A stretch of 64,000 nucleotides of DNA from Variovorax sp. 54 (GCF_002754375.1 NZ_PEFF01000001.1:4605501-4669500); one strand, 5' to 3'; numbered from the stretch's first letter, positions 19,445-29,297 are shown. Made by a program: numbers and translations. The notes: a model not told the origin generated them from the letters alone.

Positions 19445-20119
19445 ATGTCGATGCTGTCCAACCTTGAATTGCTTCGGCGCGTTCCATTGTTCGCGTCGTT
19501 GACGGCCTCGCAGTCCGCAAGCATTGCGGATGCGATCATCAAGAAGCGCTTCAAACGCGCCGAGGTCGTCGTAGAGCAGGGCAAGAAATCCGATGCGCTG
19601 TACATCATCCTGACCGGCCGCGCCCGCGTCACGAGCGCCGACAGCCGCGGCCGCGAGGTGATCCTGGCGACGCTGCATCCCGGCGACTACCTCGGCGAGA
19701 TGAGCCTGATCGACGACGAGCCGCATTCGGCCACTGTGCGCACCGAAATCCAGTGCGACGTGCTCATGCTGGGCCGCGACGCTTTCGCGCGCTGCCTGCC
19801 CGAGAACTCCTCGATGGCCTACAACATCATGCGCGGCCTGGTGCAGCGCCTGCGCCACGCCGACCGCAAGATCGAGTCGCTGGCGCTGATGGATGTGTAT
19901 GGCCGCGTGGCCCGCGCGCTGCTCGAGTTCGCCAGCCAGGACGGGCTGGGCAACCTCAAGGTCCGCGACAAGATCTCCCGCCAGGACCTGGCCAAGATGG
20001 TCGGCGCGTCGCGCGAAATGGTGAGCCGCGTGATGAAGGACCTGGAAGAGCGCGGTTTCGTGCAGTCCCAAGAAGACGGCTCGGTGATCATCAAGGACCG
20101 GCTCCTGACGCTGACCTGA
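19445..20119 (+). CDS. Crp/Fnr-family transcriptional regulator
   Basis: 224 residues. Residues 1-120 are the cyclic-nucleotide-binding beta roll ([36 protein letters not shown]). A dimerisation helix follows, then a winged helix with recognition segment [25 protein letters not shown]. The SREMVSR helix is close to that of E. coli Crp. No Fnr-type N-terminal cysteines. It may bind cAMP or c-di-GMP; I cannot decide which. Genes just like this, next to ftsK-lolA-rarA and trxB, are common in Comamonadaceae. Confidence 0.92.
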   Translation: MSMLSNLELLRRVPLFASLTASQSASIADAIIKKRFKRAEVVVEQGKKSDALYIILTGRARVTSADSRGREVILATLHPGDYLGEMSLIDDEPHSATVRTEIQCDVLMLGRDAFARCLPENSSMAYNIMRGLVQRLRHADRKIESLALMDVYGRVARALLEFASQDGLGNLKVRDKISRQDLAKMVGASREMVSRVMKDLEERGFVQSQEDGSVIIKDRLLTLT

Positions 20120-20213
20120 GCCCACAGGCCGGGCGCTTTCGGCGCCCACGGCCTTTTGTTGTAGTGTTCGGGCAGCCGGCCTCCGCTTTTTCGGGCCGGG
20201 CGCCGTGCTTTTC

Positions 20214-22664
20214 ATGACCTATTCGCTTCATACGCTTCAATCGTCGTCCTCTTCTTCTTCCGCTGCCGAAGGGCAACCCGTGCGCCTGCGCGCCCTGCGC
20301 TTCGCCCACGAAATCACCTTGATCGCCGGGTTCGCAGCCCTCCTGTTCTGGCTGCTGGCGATGCTGAGCTTCACCCCGTCCGATGCCGCCTGGTCGACCT
20401 CGGGCACGGGCGGCGAGGTCAAGAACTGGGGCGGCCGCATCGGCGCCTGGCTGGCCGATGGCAGCTACTTTCTTGCCGGCTATTCCGTCTGGTGGTGCCT
20501 CGCGGCGGGTTTGCGCGCGTGGCTCTCGTCGCTGGCCGGCTGGCTGCGCGGCGGTGAACCGACGCCCGCGGTCGAGCAACCCCCGCGCGGTCGCTTCAAT
20601 CGCAGCCGGCTCGCTTTCTGGTTCGGTCTTGTCCTGCTGCTGTGCGCGAGCGCGGTGCTCGAATGGTCGCGCCTGTACCGACTCGAATCGCATCTGCCGG
20701 GTTCGGGCGGCGGCGCCCTCGGCTTCCTCGTGGGGCCGGCGAGCGTGCGCTGGCTGGGCTTCACGGGCTCGGCGCTGGTCGCCATCGCCGGCGGCGTGAT
20801 CGGCTCGGCGCTGGTGTTCCGTTTTTCGTGGAGTCTGATCGCCGAGCGCATCGGTGCCCGTGCGTACTCGCTGTTCGAGTCGCGCCGTGAAAAGCGCGAA
20901 ATGGCGGCCGACATCGCCATGGGCAAGCAGGCCGCGCGCGAACGCGCCGGTGACGAGGAAGAGCTGGCGTCCGCGCCACGCGCCAAGAAAATGCGTCCCA
21001 GCAAAGAGACCGCGTTCGGCGAAGCTCTGGATCCGAGCTTCGACGACGAAGAGGAAGAAGTCGCGCCCAGGCGCCGCCCCGCATCGCCGCCCGTGCAGAT
21101 CGAGCCCGCGATGACCGAGGTGCCGCGCAGCGACCGCGTCGTCAAGGAGCGCCAGAAGCCCCTGTTCAACGAACTGCCCGACAGCAAGCTGCCGCAGGTC
21201 GACCTGCTCGACGCCGCGCTGGTGCGCCAGGAAACGGTGTCCTCCGACACGCTCGAGATGACCTCGCGCATGATCGAGAAGAAGCTGAAAGACTTCGGCG
21301 TCGAAGTGCGCGTGGTGCTCGCCTCGCCGGGCCCCGTCATCACGCGCTACGAAATCGAGCCCGCCACCGGCGTCAAGGGCTCGCAGATCCTCGGCCTGGC
21401 CAAAGACCTGGCGCGTTCGCTCTCGCTGGTGTCGATCCGCGTGGTCGAAACGATCCCCGGCAAGAACTACATGGCGCTCGAACTGCCGAACGCCAAGCGC
21501 CAGTCGATCAAGCTCAGCGAAATCCTGGGCTCGCAGGTCTACAACGAAGGCAAGTCGATGCTCACGATGGGCCTCGGCAAGGACATCATCGGCAACCCCG
21601 TGGTGGCCGACCTCGCGAAGATGCCGCACGTGCTGGTGGCCGGTACCACCGGTTCGGGCAAGTCGGTCGGCATCAACGCGATGATTCTTTCGCTGCTCTA
21701 CAAGGCCGAGGCACGCGACGTTCGCCTGCTCATGATCGACCCGAAGATGCTCGAAATGTCGGTCTACGAAGGCATTCCGCACCTGCTGGCGCCCGTGGTC
21801 ACCGACATGCGCCAGGCCGCCCACGGCCTCAACTGGTGCGTGGCCGAGATGGAGCGTCGCTACAAGCTCATGAGCAAGCTCGGCGTGCGCAACCTGGCCG
21901 GCTACAACACCAAGATCGACGAAGCCAAGGCGCGCGAAGAGTTCATCTACAACCCCTTCAGCCTCACGCCCGACGATCCGGAACCGCTGAAGCGCGAGCC
22001 GCACATCGTGGTGATCATCGACGAGCTGGCCGACCTGATGATGGTCGTCGGCAAGAAGATCGAAGAGCTGATTGCCCGCCTCGCGCAGAAGGCGCGCGCC
22101 GCCGGCATCCACCTGATCCTGGCCACGCAGCGGCCCAGCGTGGACGTGATCACCGGCCTCATCAAGGCCAACATCCCGACCCGCATCGCGTTCTCGGTGG
22201 GCTCCAAGATCGACAGCCGCACCATCCTCGACCAGATGGGCGCCGAGGCGCTGCTGGGCATGGGCGACATGCTCTACATGGCCAGCGGCAGCGGCCTGCC
22301 GATCCGCGTGCACGGCGCCTTCGTGAGCGACGAGGAAGTGCATCGCGTGGTGGCCTACCTCAAGAGCCAGGGCGAGCCCGACTACATCGAGGGCGTGCTC
22401 GAAGGTGGCACGGTCGATGGCGACGGTGACGGCGATCTGCTCGGCGGTGGCGGCGATGCTGAAAAAGACCCGATGTACGACCAGGCGGTCGAGGTCGTGC
22501 TCAAGAACCGCAAGGCCAGCATCTCACTCGTGCAGCGCCACCTGAAGATCGGCTACAACCGCGCCGCGCGCCTCGTCGAAGACATGGAAAAAGCCGGGCT
22601 CGTGAGCGCCATGAGCGGCAGCGGGCAGCGCGAAATCCTCGTGCCCGCGCGCCAGGCGGAGTGA
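20214..22664 (+). CDS. ftsK: DNA translocase FtsK
   Basis: 816 residues from ATG 20214 (an in-frame ATG lies 9 bases earlier). Four N-terminal membrane helices (to about residue 205) anchor it at the division septum. A short charged linker rich in Arg, Glu and Pro follows. The RecA-like motor has Walker A GTTGSGKS at about 477-484 and Walker [12 protein letters not shown]. The C-terminal gamma winged helix ([19 protein letters not shown]) should read KOPS sequences. It moves chromosome dimers to dif and activates XerCD. The linker is much shorter than in E. coli. Confidence 0.96.
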   Translation: MTYSLHTLQSSSSSSSAAEGQPVRLRALRFAHEITLIAGFAALLFWLLAMLSFTPSDAAWSTSGTGGEVKNWGGRIGAWLADGSYFLAGYSVWWCLAAGLRAWLSSLAGWLRGGEPTPAVEQPPRGRFNRSRLAFWFGLVLLLCASAVLEWSRLYRLESHLPGSGGGALGFLVGPASVRWLGFTGSALVAIAGGVIGSALVFRFSWSLIAERIGARAYSLFESRREKREMAADIAMGKQAARERAGDEEELASAPRAKKMRPSKETAFGEALDPSFDDEEEEVAPRRRPASPPVQIEPAMTEVPRSDRVVKERQKPLFNELPDSKLPQVDLLDAALVRQETVSSDTLEMTSRMIEKKLKDFGVEVRVVLASPGPVITRYEIEPATGVKGSQILGLAKDLARSLSLVSIRVVETIPGKNYMALELPNAKRQSIKLSEILGSQVYNEGKSMLTMGLGKDIIGNPVVADLAKMPHVLVAGTTGSGKSVGINAMILSLLYKAEARDVRLLMIDPKMLEMSVYEGIPHLLAPVVTDMRQAAHGLNWCVAEMERRYKLMSKLGVRNLAGYNTKIDEAKAREEFIYNPFSLTPDDPEPLKREPHIVVIIDELADLMMVVGKKIEELIARLAQKARAAGIHLILATQRPSVDVITGLIKANIPTRIAFSVGSKIDSRTILDQMGAEALLGMGDMLYMASGSGLPIRVHGAFVSDEEVHRVVAYLKSQGEPDYIEGVLEGGTVDGDGDGDLLGGGGDAEKDPMYDQAVEVVLKNRKASISLVQRHLKIGYNRAARLVEDMEKAGLVSAMSGSGQREILVPARQAE

Positions 22665-22735
22665 GCCGCCAGCGCGCCACCGACGACCACCACCGTCGCC
22701 ACCGCTGCTGCAGGGCCGGTTACGTGCTGAGAGGC

Positions 22736-22769
22736 AATTTGCAAACGCGCACCGGTGCCGCTGCAAATT
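22736..22769. promoter_or_regulatory. Nested dyads upstream of lolA
   Basis: AATTTGCA (22736-22743) and TGCAAATT (22762-22769) enclose the palindrome GCACCGGTGC (22749-22758). Either a hairpin after ftsK or an operator for lolA; there is no T-tract, so a terminator is less likely. Confidence 0.4.
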
Positions 22770-22851
22770 TTCATCAAAGCCTACAGAAGCCGGCATCTGC
22801 TGCGGGTAGTGTCGATGGACATCGCAGCAACGTTTTTCCGAGGAACCTCCC

Positions 22852-23493
22852 ATGAAGAAAACCCGCCTCTGGCTGTTGGCCGGCCTGTTCTGTACGGTGG
22901 CCGGCAGTGCCTGGGCCGACGGGCTCGAAAGCCTCGAAGCCTTCGTGAAGACAGTCAAGTCCGGCCGCGCCGAGTTCACCCAGACCGTGACGGCCCCGCC
23001 GCGCGAGGGCCAGCCGGGCCGCGTCAAGACGTCGACCGGCACCTTCGAATTCCATCGCCCCGGCAAATTCAAGTTCGACTATCGCAAGCCTTTTGCCCAG
23101 AGCATCGTGGCCGACGGCAAGACGCTCTGGCTCTACGACGCCGACCTGAACCAGGTCACGCAGCGCACCCAGGCGCAGGCGCTGGGCTCGACGCCCGCGG
23201 CGCTGATTGCCTCCGCGGCCGACCTGCGCGCCCTGCAGGCCGATTTTGCGCTGGAAGCCGCACCCGAGCGCGACGGCCTGCAGTGGGTCAAGGCCACGCC
23301 GAAGAACAAGGACGGCCAGCTGCAGAACGTGATGGTCGGCTTCCAGGGCGACGCGCTCGCGGCCCTCGAGATCCTGGACAGCTTCGGCCAGCGTTCGATG
23401 CTCAAGTTCAGCAAGGTCGAGGTGAACCCGGCGTTGCCCGCCAGCACCTTCGAGTTCAAGGCACCTGCGGGCGCGGACGTGCTCAAGCAGTAA
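22852..23493 (+). CDS. lolA: Outer-membrane lipoprotein carrier protein LolA
   Basis: 213 residues with a signal peptide (MKKTRLWLLAGLFCTVAGSAWA) cut before DG. The mature protein has the LolA beta-barrel pattern: SGRAEFTQTV, GTFEFHRPGKFKFDYRKP, QSIVADGKTLWLYDADLNQVT. It ferries lipoproteins through the periplasm from LolCDE to LolB. Good ribosome site (GAGGAACC). Upstream ftsK and downstream rarA follow the order lolA-rarA common in proteobacteria. Confidence 0.96.
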   Translation: MKKTRLWLLAGLFCTVAGSAWADGLESLEAFVKTVKSGRAEFTQTVTAPPREGQPGRVKTSTGTFEFHRPGKFKFDYRKPFAQSIVADGKTLWLYDADLNQVTQRTQAQALGSTPAALIASAADLRALQADFALEAAPERDGLQWVKATPKNKDGQLQNVMVGFQGDALAALEILDSFGQRSMLKFSKVEVNPALPASTFEFKAPAGADVLKQ

Positions 23494-23517
23494 TCACCAG
23501 CAGACGGTAGTTCCGGT

Positions 23518-24810
23518 TTGGCCACGCGCTCCCATCAGCCCCTCGCCGAGCGCCTGCGTCCCAAGACGCTCGGCGACGTGATCGGCCAGCAGCACTTGCT
23601 CGGTCCGGGCATGTCGCTGCGCATCGCCTTCGAATCGGGCCAGCCGCACTCCTGCATCCTCTGGGGCCCGCCGGGCACCGGCAAGACCACCATCGCGCGG
23701 CTCATGGCCGACGCCTTCGACGCGCAGTTCCTGAGCATCAGCGCGGTGCTGGGCGGCGTGAAGGACATCCGCGAAGCGGTCGAGCAGGCCACGGCGGCGC
23801 GTGACGGGCTCGCGCAGCAGCGCACGATCGTCTTCGTGGACGAGGTGCACCGCTTCAACAAGAGCCAGCAGGACGCGTTTTTGCCGCACGTCGAGTCGGG
23901 CCTGTTCACCTTCATCGGCGCGACCACCGAGAACCCGTCGTTCGAAGTCAATTCGGCCTTGCTGTCGCGGGCGGCGGTGTATGTGCTGCAGTCGCTCAAC
24001 GAGAGCGATCTGAAGCAGATTGTCGCCAGGGCTCAATCGATCCAGGCGGTTCCGGCCATCGACGAGGCGGCCATCGACCACCTGGTGGCCTACGCGGACG
24101 GCGACGCGCGCCGCCTGCTCAACACCCTCGAAACGCTGGCCGTGGCCGCCGGCGCCGAGAAGCTCACCAACATCACCGACGAGTGGCTGCTGCGCGTGCT
24201 CGGCGAGCGCATGCGCCGCTACGACAAGGGCGGCGAGCAGTTCTACGACACCATCAGCGCGCTGCACAAATCGGTGCGCGGCAGCGACCCCGACGCCGCC
24301 CTGTATTGGTTCGTTCGCATGCTCGACGGCGGCGCCGACCCGCGCTACATGGCGCGCCGCCTCGTGCGCATGGCCAGCGAAGACATCGGCCTGGCCGACC
24401 CGCGCGCGCTGCGCCTGGCGCTCGATGCCGCCGAGGTCTACGAGCGCCTGGGTACCCCCGAAGGCGAGCTGGCACTGGCCGAATGCGTGGTCTACCTGGC
24501 CATCGCGCCCAAGTCGAACGCGGTCTACAAGGCCTACAACGCGGTGCGCGCGCTGGTGAAGAAAGACAGCACGCGCCCGGTCCCGATGCACCTGCGCAAT
24601 GCGCCCACCAAGCTCATGAAAGAGCTCGACTACGGCAAGGGCTACCGCTACGCGCACGACGAGGAGGGCGGTTTCGCCGCCGGCGAGCGCTATTTGCCCG
24701 AGGGCCTGGAAGGCCAGGTTTTCTACGAGCCGGTCGAGCGCGGCCTCGAAATCCGTATCGCAGAAAAGCTGCGCGAACTGCGCCGCCGCAACGCTGAACG
24801 AGACGATTGA
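23518..24810 (+). CDS. rarA: Replication-associated recombination protein A (MgsA/RarA ATPase)
   Basis: 430 residues starting at TTG 23518, 24 bases after lolA. Clamp-loader-like AAA+ ATPase: Walker A GPPGTGKT (residues 50-57), Walker B VFVDEVHRF, sensor TTENPSFE, and the C-terminal tetramerisation domain with YKAYNAVRALVKK. It acts at stalled replication forks. No ATG occurs near the expected N-terminus, so the TTG is the best start. Confidence 0.95.
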   Translation: MATRSHQPLAERLRPKTLGDVIGQQHLLGPGMSLRIAFESGQPHSCILWGPPGTGKTTIARLMADAFDAQFLSISAVLGGVKDIREAVEQATAARDGLAQQRTIVFVDEVHRFNKSQQDAFLPHVESGLFTFIGATTENPSFEVNSALLSRAAVYVLQSLNESDLKQIVARAQSIQAVPAIDEAAIDHLVAYADGDARRLLNTLETLAVAAGAEKLTNITDEWLLRVLGERMRRYDKGGEQFYDTISALHKSVRGSDPDAALYWFVRMLDGGADPRYMARRLVRMASEDIGLADPRALRLALDAAEVYERLGTPEGELALAECVVYLAIAPKSNAVYKAYNAVRALVKKDSTRPVPMHLRNAPTKLMKELDYGKGYRYAHDEEGGFAAGERYLPEGLEGQVFYEPVERGLEIRIAEKLRELRRRNAERDD

Positions 24811-24919
24811 TACCGTCTTGCAACATGCGCTCACGCCGCGCATGACCTCACCCACATACAGCATGAGGTGAGCGGGTAAACCCCGGTCAAAGCGCCCCAA
24901 AACAGCGTCGGGGCGTGTC

Positions 24920-25030
24920 TAAAATCCCGCCCACCAAACCTACCGACGGCACATGTTGGCTGGTTTTTTGCTTGTCAAGCCAGAGGCGCCAAACCGGTGC
25001 CTCGGTAGGTGAATGGCACCCGCAAGGTGC
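24920..25030 (+). promoter_or_regulatory. Structured leader of livHMGF (three-way junction)
   Basis: A TAAAAT box (24920-24925) would start a transcript just before a foldable region. P1 pairs 24938-24946 (ACCTACCGA) with 25002-25010 (TCGGTAGGT), nine perfect pairs. P2 is TGGCT 24957-24961 with AGCCA 24978-24982. P3 is GGCGCC 24985-24990 with GGTGCC 24996-25001. A further small hairpin (GCACC...GGTGC, 25015-25029) sits before the ribosome site. This looks like a cis-acting RNA for the importer. I match it to no named riboswitch. Confidence 0.5.
24953..25012 (+). CDS. Possible leader peptide of the liv operon
   Basis: A 19-residue frame, MLAGFLLVKPEAPNRCLGR, starts inside the junction and stops (TGA 25010-25012) at the last base of helix P1. 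It holds four Leu and one Val after the start. A peptide rich in the transported amino acids, overlapping alternative RNA structure, is what an attenuation-type leader looks like. Its own ribosome site is weak (GACGG), so translation is unproven. Confidence 0.35.
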   Translation: MLAGFLLVKPEAPNRCLGR

Positions 25031-25050
25031 AACACATAGGGAATCGCGTT

Positions 25051-25980
25051 ATGGAAATATTGCTGCAGCAGATCATCAACGGTCTGGTTCTCGGCAGCAT
25101 GTATGCCTTGATAGCCTTGGGCTACACCATGGTGTACGGCATCATCAATCTGATCAATTTTGCGCACGGTGAAGTGCTGATGGTGGGGGCGCTCACAAGC
25201 TGGACCATCATCGGGCTCATGAAGGACGGCATGCCCAACACACCGGGCTGGCTGATCCTTCTCGTCGCGTTGATCATTGCCTGCGTCGTCGCGGCAAGCC
25301 TCAACTTCGTGATCGAAAAAGTGGCCTACCGGCCGCTGCGCAACAGCCCCAAGCTCGCACCGCTCATCACCGCCATCGGGGTGTCGATCCTGCTGCAGAC
25401 GCTGGCCATGATCATCTGGAAGCCGACCAACAAGGCGTATCCCAACCTGCTGCCGACCGACCCGATCCATGTGGGCGGCGCCGTGATCTCGCCGACGCAG
25501 GTCATGATCCTCAGCGTCACGGCGTTCTCGCTCGTGGTGCTGATGTGGCTGGTCAACTACACCAAGCTCGGCCGCGCGATGCGCGCCACCGCCGAGAACC
25601 CGCGCGTCGCGGCGCTCATGGGCATCCGGCCCGACATGGTCATCTCGGCCACCTTCATCATCGGCGCCGTGCTCGCGGCCATCGCCGGCGTGATGTACGC
25701 CTCCAACTACGGCATCGCGCAACACGCGATGGGCTTCCTGCCCGGCCTGAAGGCCTTTACCGCGGCCGTGTTCGGCGGCATCGGCAACCTGGCCGGCGCG
25801 GTGGTCGGCGGCCTCTTGCTGGGCCTCATCGAGGCCATCGGCTCCGGCTACATCGGCACCCTCACGGGTGGCGTGCTGGGCAGCAACTACAGCGACATCT
25901 TCGCTTTCATCGTGCTGATCGTGATGCTCACGCTGCGGCCTTCGGGTCTGCTCGGCGAGCGCGTGGCGGACCGGGCCTGA
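25051..25980 (+). CDS. livH: Branched-chain amino acid ABC transporter permease LivH
   Basis: 309 residues, about eight membrane helices, starting MEILLQQIINGLVLGSMYAL after AGGGA (25038-25042). The family's LGYTMVYGIINLINFAHGE and RATAENPRVAALMGI (the cytoplasmic ABC-contact loop) are present. First gene of livHMGF. No substrate-binding protein (LivK/LivJ) lies nearby, so it must be encoded elsewhere. Confidence 0.95.
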   Translation: MEILLQQIINGLVLGSMYALIALGYTMVYGIINLINFAHGEVLMVGALTSWTIIGLMKDGMPNTPGWLILLVALIIACVVAASLNFVIEKVAYRPLRNSPKLAPLITAIGVSILLQTLAMIIWKPTNKAYPNLLPTDPIHVGGAVISPTQVMILSVTAFSLVVLMWLVNYTKLGRAMRATAENPRVAALMGIRPDMVISATFIIGAVLAAIAGVMYASNYGIAQHAMGFLPGLKAFTAAVFGGIGNLAGAVVGGLLLGLIEAIGSGYIGTLTGGVLGSNYSDIFAFIVLIVMLTLRPSGLLGERVADRA

Positions 25981-25993
25981 GGAGCAGCACACC

Positions 25994-27202
25994 ATGAAAA
26001 ACAGCAAGAACCTCGCGCTCTACATCCTCGGCGTGGTCGCCGTGCTGGCGCTGCCGATCCTGTTGCAGACCCAAGGCAATGCCTGGGTGCGCATCGCCGA
26101 CATCGCATTGCTCTACGTGATGCTCGCGCTCGGCCTGAACATCGTGGTCGGCTACGCCGGCCTGCTCGACCTGGGCTACGTGGCCTTCTTTGCGGTCGGC
26201 GCGTACCTCTACGCGCTGATGGGCTCGTCGCACCTCTCGGACACCTTCCCGTGGTTCAAGGCGATGTTCCCGAACGGGCTGCACACCTCGCTCCTGATCG
26301 TGGTTCCACTGGCGCTGGTGGTGGCCGGGGTGCTCGGCGCGATGCTGGGGGCGCCCACGCTGAAGCTGCGCGGCGACTACCTCGCCATCGTGACGCTCGG
26401 CTTCGGTGAAATCATCCGGGTGTTCCTGAACAACCTCGACCAGCCGATCAACATCACCAACGGGCCGAAGGGCATCACGGCCATCGATTCCATCAAGTTC
26501 TGGGGCCTCGACCTCGGCAAGGCGTGGAAGTTCGACGGCTTCACGATCTCCTCGGTCACGCTGTACTACTACCTGTTCCTGGCGCTGGTGGTGGCCACCG
26601 TCATCATTTCGCACCGCCTGCAGATCTCGCGCATCGGCCGCGCCTGGATGGCCATCCGCGAAGATGAAATCGCTGCCAAGGCAATGGGCATCAACACCCG
26701 CAACATGAAGCTGCTGGCCTTCGGCATGGGCGCCAGCTTCGGCGGCGTGTCGGGCGCGATGTTCGCGGCCTTCCAGGGCTTCGTGTCGCCCGAGTCCTTC
26801 AGCCTGATGGAGTCGGTGATGATCGTCGCCATGGTCGTGCTCGGCGGCCTTGGGCACCTGCCCGGCGTCATCCTGGGCGCCGTGCTGCTGGCCGCGCTGC
26901 CCGAAGTGCTGCGCTACGTTGCCGGCCCGCTGCAGGCGCTGACCGACGGGCGCCTCGACGCGTCCATCCTGCGCCAGCTGTTCATTGCCCTCGCCATGAT
27001 CATCATCATGCTGATGCGCCCGCGCGGCCTGTGGCCCTCGCCGGAGCACGGCAAGACGCTGACGAAAAAGGGCGGCGTGCCCGTCGACCCGACCCATGCG
27101 GCCGTGGCACCCGGTTCGCTCCAGACCCACGCACCGGGCATCGACAGCCCCGCTGACGAAGTGCCGGGTGCGGCATCGCGTCCCATGTCCATCAATCCGT
27201 GA
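25994..27202 (+). CDS. livM: Branched-chain amino acid ABC transporter permease LivM
   Basis: 402 residues, 13 bases after livH. Membrane helices fill residues 8-345: LGLNIVVGYAGLLDLGYVAFFAVGAY is the signature, and RIGRAWMAIREDEIAAKAMGIN is the coupling loop. The last 50 residues are a polar, Pro/Ala-rich tail (PTHAAVAPGSLQ) without a counterpart in LivH. Forms the membrane channel with LivH. Confidence 0.95.
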   Translation: MKNSKNLALYILGVVAVLALPILLQTQGNAWVRIADIALLYVMLALGLNIVVGYAGLLDLGYVAFFAVGAYLYALMGSSHLSDTFPWFKAMFPNGLHTSLLIVVPLALVVAGVLGAMLGAPTLKLRGDYLAIVTLGFGEIIRVFLNNLDQPINITNGPKGITAIDSIKFWGLDLGKAWKFDGFTISSVTLYYYLFLALVVATVIISHRLQISRIGRAWMAIREDEIAAKAMGINTRNMKLLAFGMGASFGGVSGAMFAAFQGFVSPESFSLMESVMIVAMVVLGGLGHLPGVILGAVLLAALPEVLRYVAGPLQALTDGRLDASILRQLFIALAMIIIMLMRPRGLWPSPEHGKTLTKKGGVPVDPTHAAVAPGSLQTHAPGIDSPADEVPGAASRPMSINP

Positions 27203-27219
27203 GCCAAGGACACACAGAC

Positions 27220-27993
27220 ATGACGACAGACACCATCCTCGAAGTTCGCGGCATCTCCAAGCGCTTCGGCGGGCTGCAGGCCCTCTCCGACGTGGGCATC
27301 ACCATCAAGCGCGGCCAGGTCTACGGCCTGATCGGGCCGAACGGCGCCGGCAAGACCACCTTCTTCAACGTGATCACCGGGCTGTACACGCCCGACAGCG
27401 GCACCTTCGAACTGGCCGGCAAGCCCTACCAGCCGACGGCCGTGCACGAAGTGGCCAAGGCCGGCATTGCGCGCACCTTCCAGAACATCCGCCTCTTCGC
27501 CGAAATGACGGCGCTCGAGAACGTGATGGTCGGGCGCCACATCCGCACGCATTCGGGCGTGTTCGGCGCCATGCTGCGCACCAGGGGCTTCAAGGCCGAA
27601 GAAGCGGCCATCGCCAAGCGCGCACAGGAGCTGCTCGACTACGTGGGCATCGGCAAGTTCGCTGACTACAAGGCGCGCACGCTGAGCTACGGCGACCAGC
27701 GCCGCCTCGAAATCGCCCGCGCACTGGCCACCGACCCCCAGCTCATCGCGCTGGACGAACCGGCCGCCGGCATGAACTCGACCGAGAAGGTCTTGTTGCG
27801 CGAGCTCATCGACCGCATCCGCAAGGACAACCGCACGATCCTGATCATCGAACACGACGTCAAGCTCATCATGGGCCTGTGCGACCGCGTCACCGTGCTC
27901 GACTACGGCAAGCAGATTGCCGAGGGCAACCCGGTCGAGGTACAGAAGAACGAAAAGGTGATCGAGGCCTACCTCGGCACCGGAGGACATTGA
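27220..27993 (+). CDS. livG: Branched-chain amino acid ABC transporter ATPase LivG
   Basis: 257 residues. Walker A GPNGAGKTT, Q-loop FQNIRLF, signature LSYGDQRRLEIARAL, Walker B LIALDEPAAGMN, H-loop IIEHDVKLI. ATG 27220 is preferred because AAGGA lies 8 bases upstream; a GTG at 27199 overlapping livM lacks one. Powers import together with LivF. Confidence 0.96.
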   Translation: MTTDTILEVRGISKRFGGLQALSDVGITIKRGQVYGLIGPNGAGKTTFFNVITGLYTPDSGTFELAGKPYQPTAVHEVAKAGIARTFQNIRLFAEMTALENVMVGRHIRTHSGVFGAMLRTRGFKAEEAAIAKRAQELLDYVGIGKFADYKARTLSYGDQRRLEIARALATDPQLIALDEPAAGMNSTEKVLLRELIDRIRKDNRTILIIEHDVKLIMGLCDRVTVLDYGKQIAEGNPVEVQKNEKVIEAYLGTGGH

Positions 27994-27994
27994 G

Positions 27995-28768
27995 ATGAGC
28001 ACCGCAGAAGCAACGATGGCAACCACGACGGCCGCGGCCGCCGCCAAGGCCGCAGGCAAGAACCTGCTCAAGGTCCGCGGCCTGAAGGTCGGCTACGGCG
28101 GCATCCAGGCCGTGAAGGGCGTGGACTTCGACGTGTTCGAGGGCGAGCTGGTCTCGCTCATCGGTTCCAACGGCGCCGGCAAGACCACCACCATGAAAGC
28201 GATCACCGGCACGCTGCCGGCCGGCGCGGGCGACATCGAGTTCCTCGGCCGCAGCATCAAGGGCCGCGGCGCGTGGGACCTCGTGGGCGAGGGCCTCGTG
28301 ATGGTGCCCGAGGGCCGCGGCGTGTTCACGCGCATGACGATCACCGAGAACCTGCAGATCGGCGCCTACATCCGCAACGACAAGGCCGAGATCGCCAGCG
28401 ACATGGAGCGCGTGTTCGTGACCTTCCCGCGCCTGCGCGAGCGCAAGGACCAGCTGGCCGGCACGATGTCGGGCGGCGAACAGCAGATGCTGGCCATGGG
28501 CCGCGCACTCATGGCGCGCCCGAAGGTGCTGCTGCTCGACGAACCCACCATGGGACTGTCGCCGATCATGTGCGACAAGATCTTCGAGGTGGTGCAGACC
28601 GTGGCCTCGCAAGGCGTCACGATCCTGCTGGTGGAGCAGAACGCCAACCGCGCGCTGCAACTGGCCGACCGTGGCTACGTGATGGAGTCGGGCCTCATCA
28701 CGATGAACGGCGACGCCAAGGAACTGCTGCGCGATCCGCGCGTGCGCGCCGCCTACCTCGGCGAGTAA
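27995..28768 (+). CDS. livF: Branched-chain amino acid ABC transporter ATPase LivF
   Basis: 257 residues. Walker A GSNGAGKTT, signature MSGGEQQMLAMGRALMARP, Walker B LLLDEPTMGLSP, H-loop LVEQNANRAL. The first 25 residues are an Ala/Thr-rich lead-in (TMATTTAAAAAKA), so an ATG at 28016 is an alternative start. Last gene of livHMGF, closed by a terminator. Confidence 0.96.
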   Translation: MSTAEATMATTTAAAAAKAAGKNLLKVRGLKVGYGGIQAVKGVDFDVFEGELVSLIGSNGAGKTTTMKAITGTLPAGAGDIEFLGRSIKGRGAWDLVGEGLVMVPEGRGVFTRMTITENLQIGAYIRNDKAEIASDMERVFVTFPRLRERKDQLAGTMSGGEQQMLAMGRALMARPKVLLLDEPTMGLSPIMCDKIFEVVQTVASQGVTILLVEQNANRALQLADRGYVMESGLITMNGDAKELLRDPRVRAAYLGE

Positions 28769-28786
28769 GCACCAGCAAGTGCCAAC

Positions 28787-28823
28787 CGGCCAGCACCGCA
28801 GAGCGCGGTGGCTGGCCGTTTTT
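28787..28823 (+). terminator. Terminator of livHMGF
   Basis: CGGCCAGCACCGC pairs with GCGGTGGCTGGCCG (one bulge), followed by TTTTT at 28819-28823. Confidence 0.9.
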
Positions 28824-28827
28824 ACGT

Positions 28828-29286
28828 CTATCCCATCATCGCGGCGGCGGCCTTGATCGCCTCGCGGATGCGGCCGTAGGTGCCGCAGCGGCACACGTTC
28901 TCGATGGCGTCGATGTCGGCGTCCGTCGGGGTGCGCGTGCGGCGCAGCAGGTCGACTGCCGCCATGATCTGCCCCGGCTGGCAGAAGCCGCACTGCGGCA
29001 CGTCCAGGTTCATCCAGGCCTGCTGCACCGGGTGCAGCGTGTTGCCGTTGGCCAGGCCCTCGATGGTCGTCACCTGGCGGCCGCGCACGTCGGACACGCG
29101 CACCGAGCAGGTCGTCACGGCCTTGCCGTCGACGTGGCAGGTGCAGGCCTTGCACACGTTGATGCCGCAGCCGTACTTCGGGCCGGTGATGCCGAGCTTG
29201 TCACGCAACACCCACAGCAGCGCCAGGTCGTCGGGCGCCTCGACGTCGACGTTCTGGCCGTTCACCTTGAAAGATTGCACAGGCAT
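28828..29286 (-). CDS. Molybdenum hydroxylase iron-sulfur subunit (IorA-like)
   Basis: 152 residues with two [2Fe-2S] sites: the plant-type ferredoxin site CGINVCKACTC...TTC, and the helical site CGFCQPGQ...CRCGTY. This is the small subunit of xanthine-oxidase-family enzymes of the isoquinoline 1-oxidoreductase/aldehyde dehydrogenase subgroup, passing electrons from the molybdenum centre. It follows the large subunit by 11 bases on the minus strand. No FAD subunit is present, as is normal for this subgroup. Confidence 0.94.
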   Translation of the reverse strand: MPVQSFKVNGQNVDVEAPDDLALLWVLRDKLGITGPKYGCGINVCKACTCHVDGKAVTTCSVRVSDVRGRQVTTIEGLANGNTLHPVQQAWMNLDVPQCGFCQPGQIMAAVDLLRRTRTPTDADIDAIENVCRCGTYGRIREAIKAAAAMMG

Positions 29287-29297
29287 GGTGGGTCTCC

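Noticed and set aside
24938..25010. tRNA or tRNA-like gene before livH
   Set aside because: The fold has only two internal hairpins, no T-loop (GTTCGA) and no CCA end. Better called a leader structure.
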